Shown here: positions 62,865 through 64,000 of the stretch, piece by piece
Position numbering within the stretch: position 1 is the stretch's first letter
How the letters are laid out: every line of letters starts with the position of its first letter
Origin: Paracoccaceae bacterium
GTDB lineage: Bacteria; Pseudomonadota; Alphaproteobacteria; Rhodobacterales; Rhodobacteraceae
Assembly: GCA_024742695.1 (NCBI GenBank)
Contig: JANSXY010000003.1
Coordinates: 1 to 64,000 of the forward strand
Direction of reading: 5' to 3'
Length of the DNA stretch: 64,000 nucleotides
The notes under the pieces: generated by a model
What the model was told of the DNA's origin: nothing
The model's database searches: none
Seen by the model: only the letters and a program-made list of their open reading frames with translations
Program-made: the position numbers and the translations under genes

Positions 62865-63881
62865 ATGAGCATGCTAAGCGTCGGGGACATGGCGATGGCG
62901 TTCCAGCTGCGCAAGCAGAACGCGCAGCTGAAGACCGAGATGAACCAGCTGAACCAGGAGGTGGTGACCGGCCAGGCCGCCGACCTCGGCAAGCGCGTGA
63001 CGGGCGATTTCATGCCGCTGGCCGCGATCGACCGGTCGCTGAAGATGCTCGATTCCTTCGATACCACCGCGACGGAGGCGGAACTGTTCACCTCCAGCGC
63101 GCAGGCGGCGCTGGGCGTGGTGCACGAGGTCGCCTCGGATGTCGCGCCGCTGTTGATCTCGTCGGTGACGAATTCCAGCTATACCTCGCAGCAGGCGGTC
63201 GCCAACGATGCGCGGCAAAGCCTGGAGGCCGCGATCTCGGCGCTCAACACGCAGGTGGCCGGGCGCTACGCCTTCTCCGGCGTCGCAAGCGACACGCGGC
63301 CGCTGGTCAACGCCGAGACGATGATCGCCGAACTGATGACCGCGACCGCTGGCGCCACGGATGCCGACAGCTTCATCACCGCTGTCAGCGCCTGGTTCGA
63401 CGCGCCCGCGGGCGGCGGTGGCTATCTCGACCTCGCCTACGGCGGGTCCGATCAGCCGCTGGCGCCGTTCCGCGTCGGCCCCGACGAGGAGGCGCGGGCG
63501 ACCGTGACCGCCGCGGACGTGCCGATCCGCGAAACCCTCAAGGGGCTGGCGATGGGCGCGCTTCTGGCCGAGGGCGTGTTCGGCACCGACATGAGCACGC
63601 GTTCCGCCATCGCGAACGCCGCCGGCACGACGATCATCGGTGCCGACAGCAGGCTGATCGGCCTGCGTGCCGATATCGGCACCGCCGAGTCGCAGATCGC
63701 CGAGGCGCAGACCCGCAACTCGGCCGAGCGCGCCGCGCTGGAACTGGCGCGCGTCGACCAGGTTTCCGTCGATCCGTTCGACACCTCGACGGCGCTTCAG
63801 GCGCTGATGGTGCAGATGGAAAGCCTTTACACCCTGACCGCGCGAGTTTCGCGCCTGAATTTCACGGATTACATGCGATGA
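62865..63881 (+). CDS. flgL: Flagellar hook-associated protein FlgL (HAP3)
   Basis: The second junction protein. The N-terminal segment MAMAFQLRKQNAQLKTEMNQ and LNQEVVTGQAADLGKRVTGD, the mid segment GRYAFSGVASDTRPLVNAET, and the C-terminal STALQALMVQMESLYTLTAR with VSRLNFTDYMR follow the flagellin-like layout of FlgL. 338 residues. ATG 62865 is three bases past the flgK stop; the TGA stop overlaps the flgI ATG. Confidence 0.9.
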   Translation: MSMLSVGDMAMAFQLRKQNAQLKTEMNQLNQEVVTGQAADLGKRVTGDFMPLAAIDRSLKMLDSFDTTATEAELFTSSAQAALGVVHEVASDVAPLLISSVTNSSYTSQQAVANDARQSLEAAISALNTQVAGRYAFSGVASDTRPLVNAETMIAELMTATAGATDADSFITAVSAWFDAPAGGGGYLDLAYGGSDQPLAPFRVGPDEEARATVTAADVPIRETLKGLAMGALLAEGVFGTDMSTRSAIANAAGTTIIGADSRLIGLRADIGTAESQIAEAQTRNSAERAALELARVDQVSVDPFDTSTALQALMVQMESLYTLTARVSRLNFTDYMR

Positions 63882-64000
63882 CACGGCTGCTTCCGATCCT
63901 GCTTTGCGCCCTGACGGTCTGGGCGACGGCCGCCGCGGCCACGCCGATCCGGCTCAAGGATCTTGTCGAATTCGACGGCGTGCGCGGCAACGACCTCGTG
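63878..64000 (+). CDS. flgI: Flagellar P-ring protein FlgI, N-terminal fragment
   Basis: The first 41 residues before the window ends. A signal peptide (MTRLLPILLCALTVWATAAA) is followed by the FlgI mature start RLKDLVEFDGVRGNDLV, the family's recognisable opening. ATG 63878 overlaps the flgL stop (ATGA). FlgI forms the P ring, for which the flgA product is the chaperone. Confidence 0.9.
   Translation, partial: MTRLLPILLCALTVWATAAAATPIRLKDLVEFDGVRGNDLV

Overview
The window reads as a piece of chromosome from a flagellated alphaproteobacterium, most likely Rhodobacterales/Rhodobacteraceae. Support: high G+C with dense GC3-biased genes; a gyrB-recF-dnaN-dnaA block next to rpsT and a crotonase-mutM-ubiE-ubiB group; FlaF and FlbT beside the flagellin gene (alphaproteobacterial flagellin regulators); a flagellar lytic transglycosylase like Rhodobacter SltF; and repeated TTAR-N7-TTAR sites in front of flagellar operons, the pattern expected for the response regulator CtrA. 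Genus and species cannot be named from this evidence.

Layout. 1-1470: the edge of an unidentified gene, a secreted hypothetical protein and non-coding DNA. 1471-4912: a histidine kinase/OmpR-type regulator pair with a PepSY protein, divergent from a second PepSY protein and a cytochrome b561. 5183-11267: stress and membrane genes (tandem UspA protein with a CPA2 antiporter, a J-domain protein, a small membrane protein, a secreted alpha/beta hydrolase), separated by long non-coding gaps. 11631-17941: gyrB, recF, dnaN and dnaA, all on the minus strand, then rpsT with a clear terminator. 18847-22898: enoyl-CoA hydratase and mutM on minus, ubiE-ubiB on plus.

From 22883 to the right edge lies a large flagellar cluster. 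It has hook and rod genes (flgD, fliK, rod-binding flgJ-type, flgN-like, flgB, flgC, fliE, flgF, flgG, flgA, flgH, flgE, flgK, flgL, start of flgI), flagellin with flaF and flbT, the export apparatus (fliP, fliQ, fliR, flhA, flhB, fliI, a fliH-like gene and a possible fliJ-like gene), base and motor parts (fliF, fliN, two fliL-like genes, motA, motB, motE-like), and the transglycosylase sltF. fliG, fliM, fliD and fliS were not seen and would have to lie elsewhere. Most operons use ATGA, GTGA or TGATG junctions, implying translational coupling.

Inside the flagellar cluster (29844-37108) sits a modification island: a TPR/SPINDLY (OGT-like) glycosyltransferase, a protein with methyltransferase, glycosyltransferase and methyltransferase parts, two different sulfotransferases and a CgeB-like glycosyltransferase. 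It follows the flagellin operon directly, and its first gene has a CtrA-like site. The inference, not proof, is that this organism decorates its flagellin with a methylated and possibly sulfated glycan. A GMC oxidoreductase between fliP and motB is the one clearly unrelated gene within the cluster. No tRNA, rRNA, CRISPR array, insertion sequence or phage gene was recognised.
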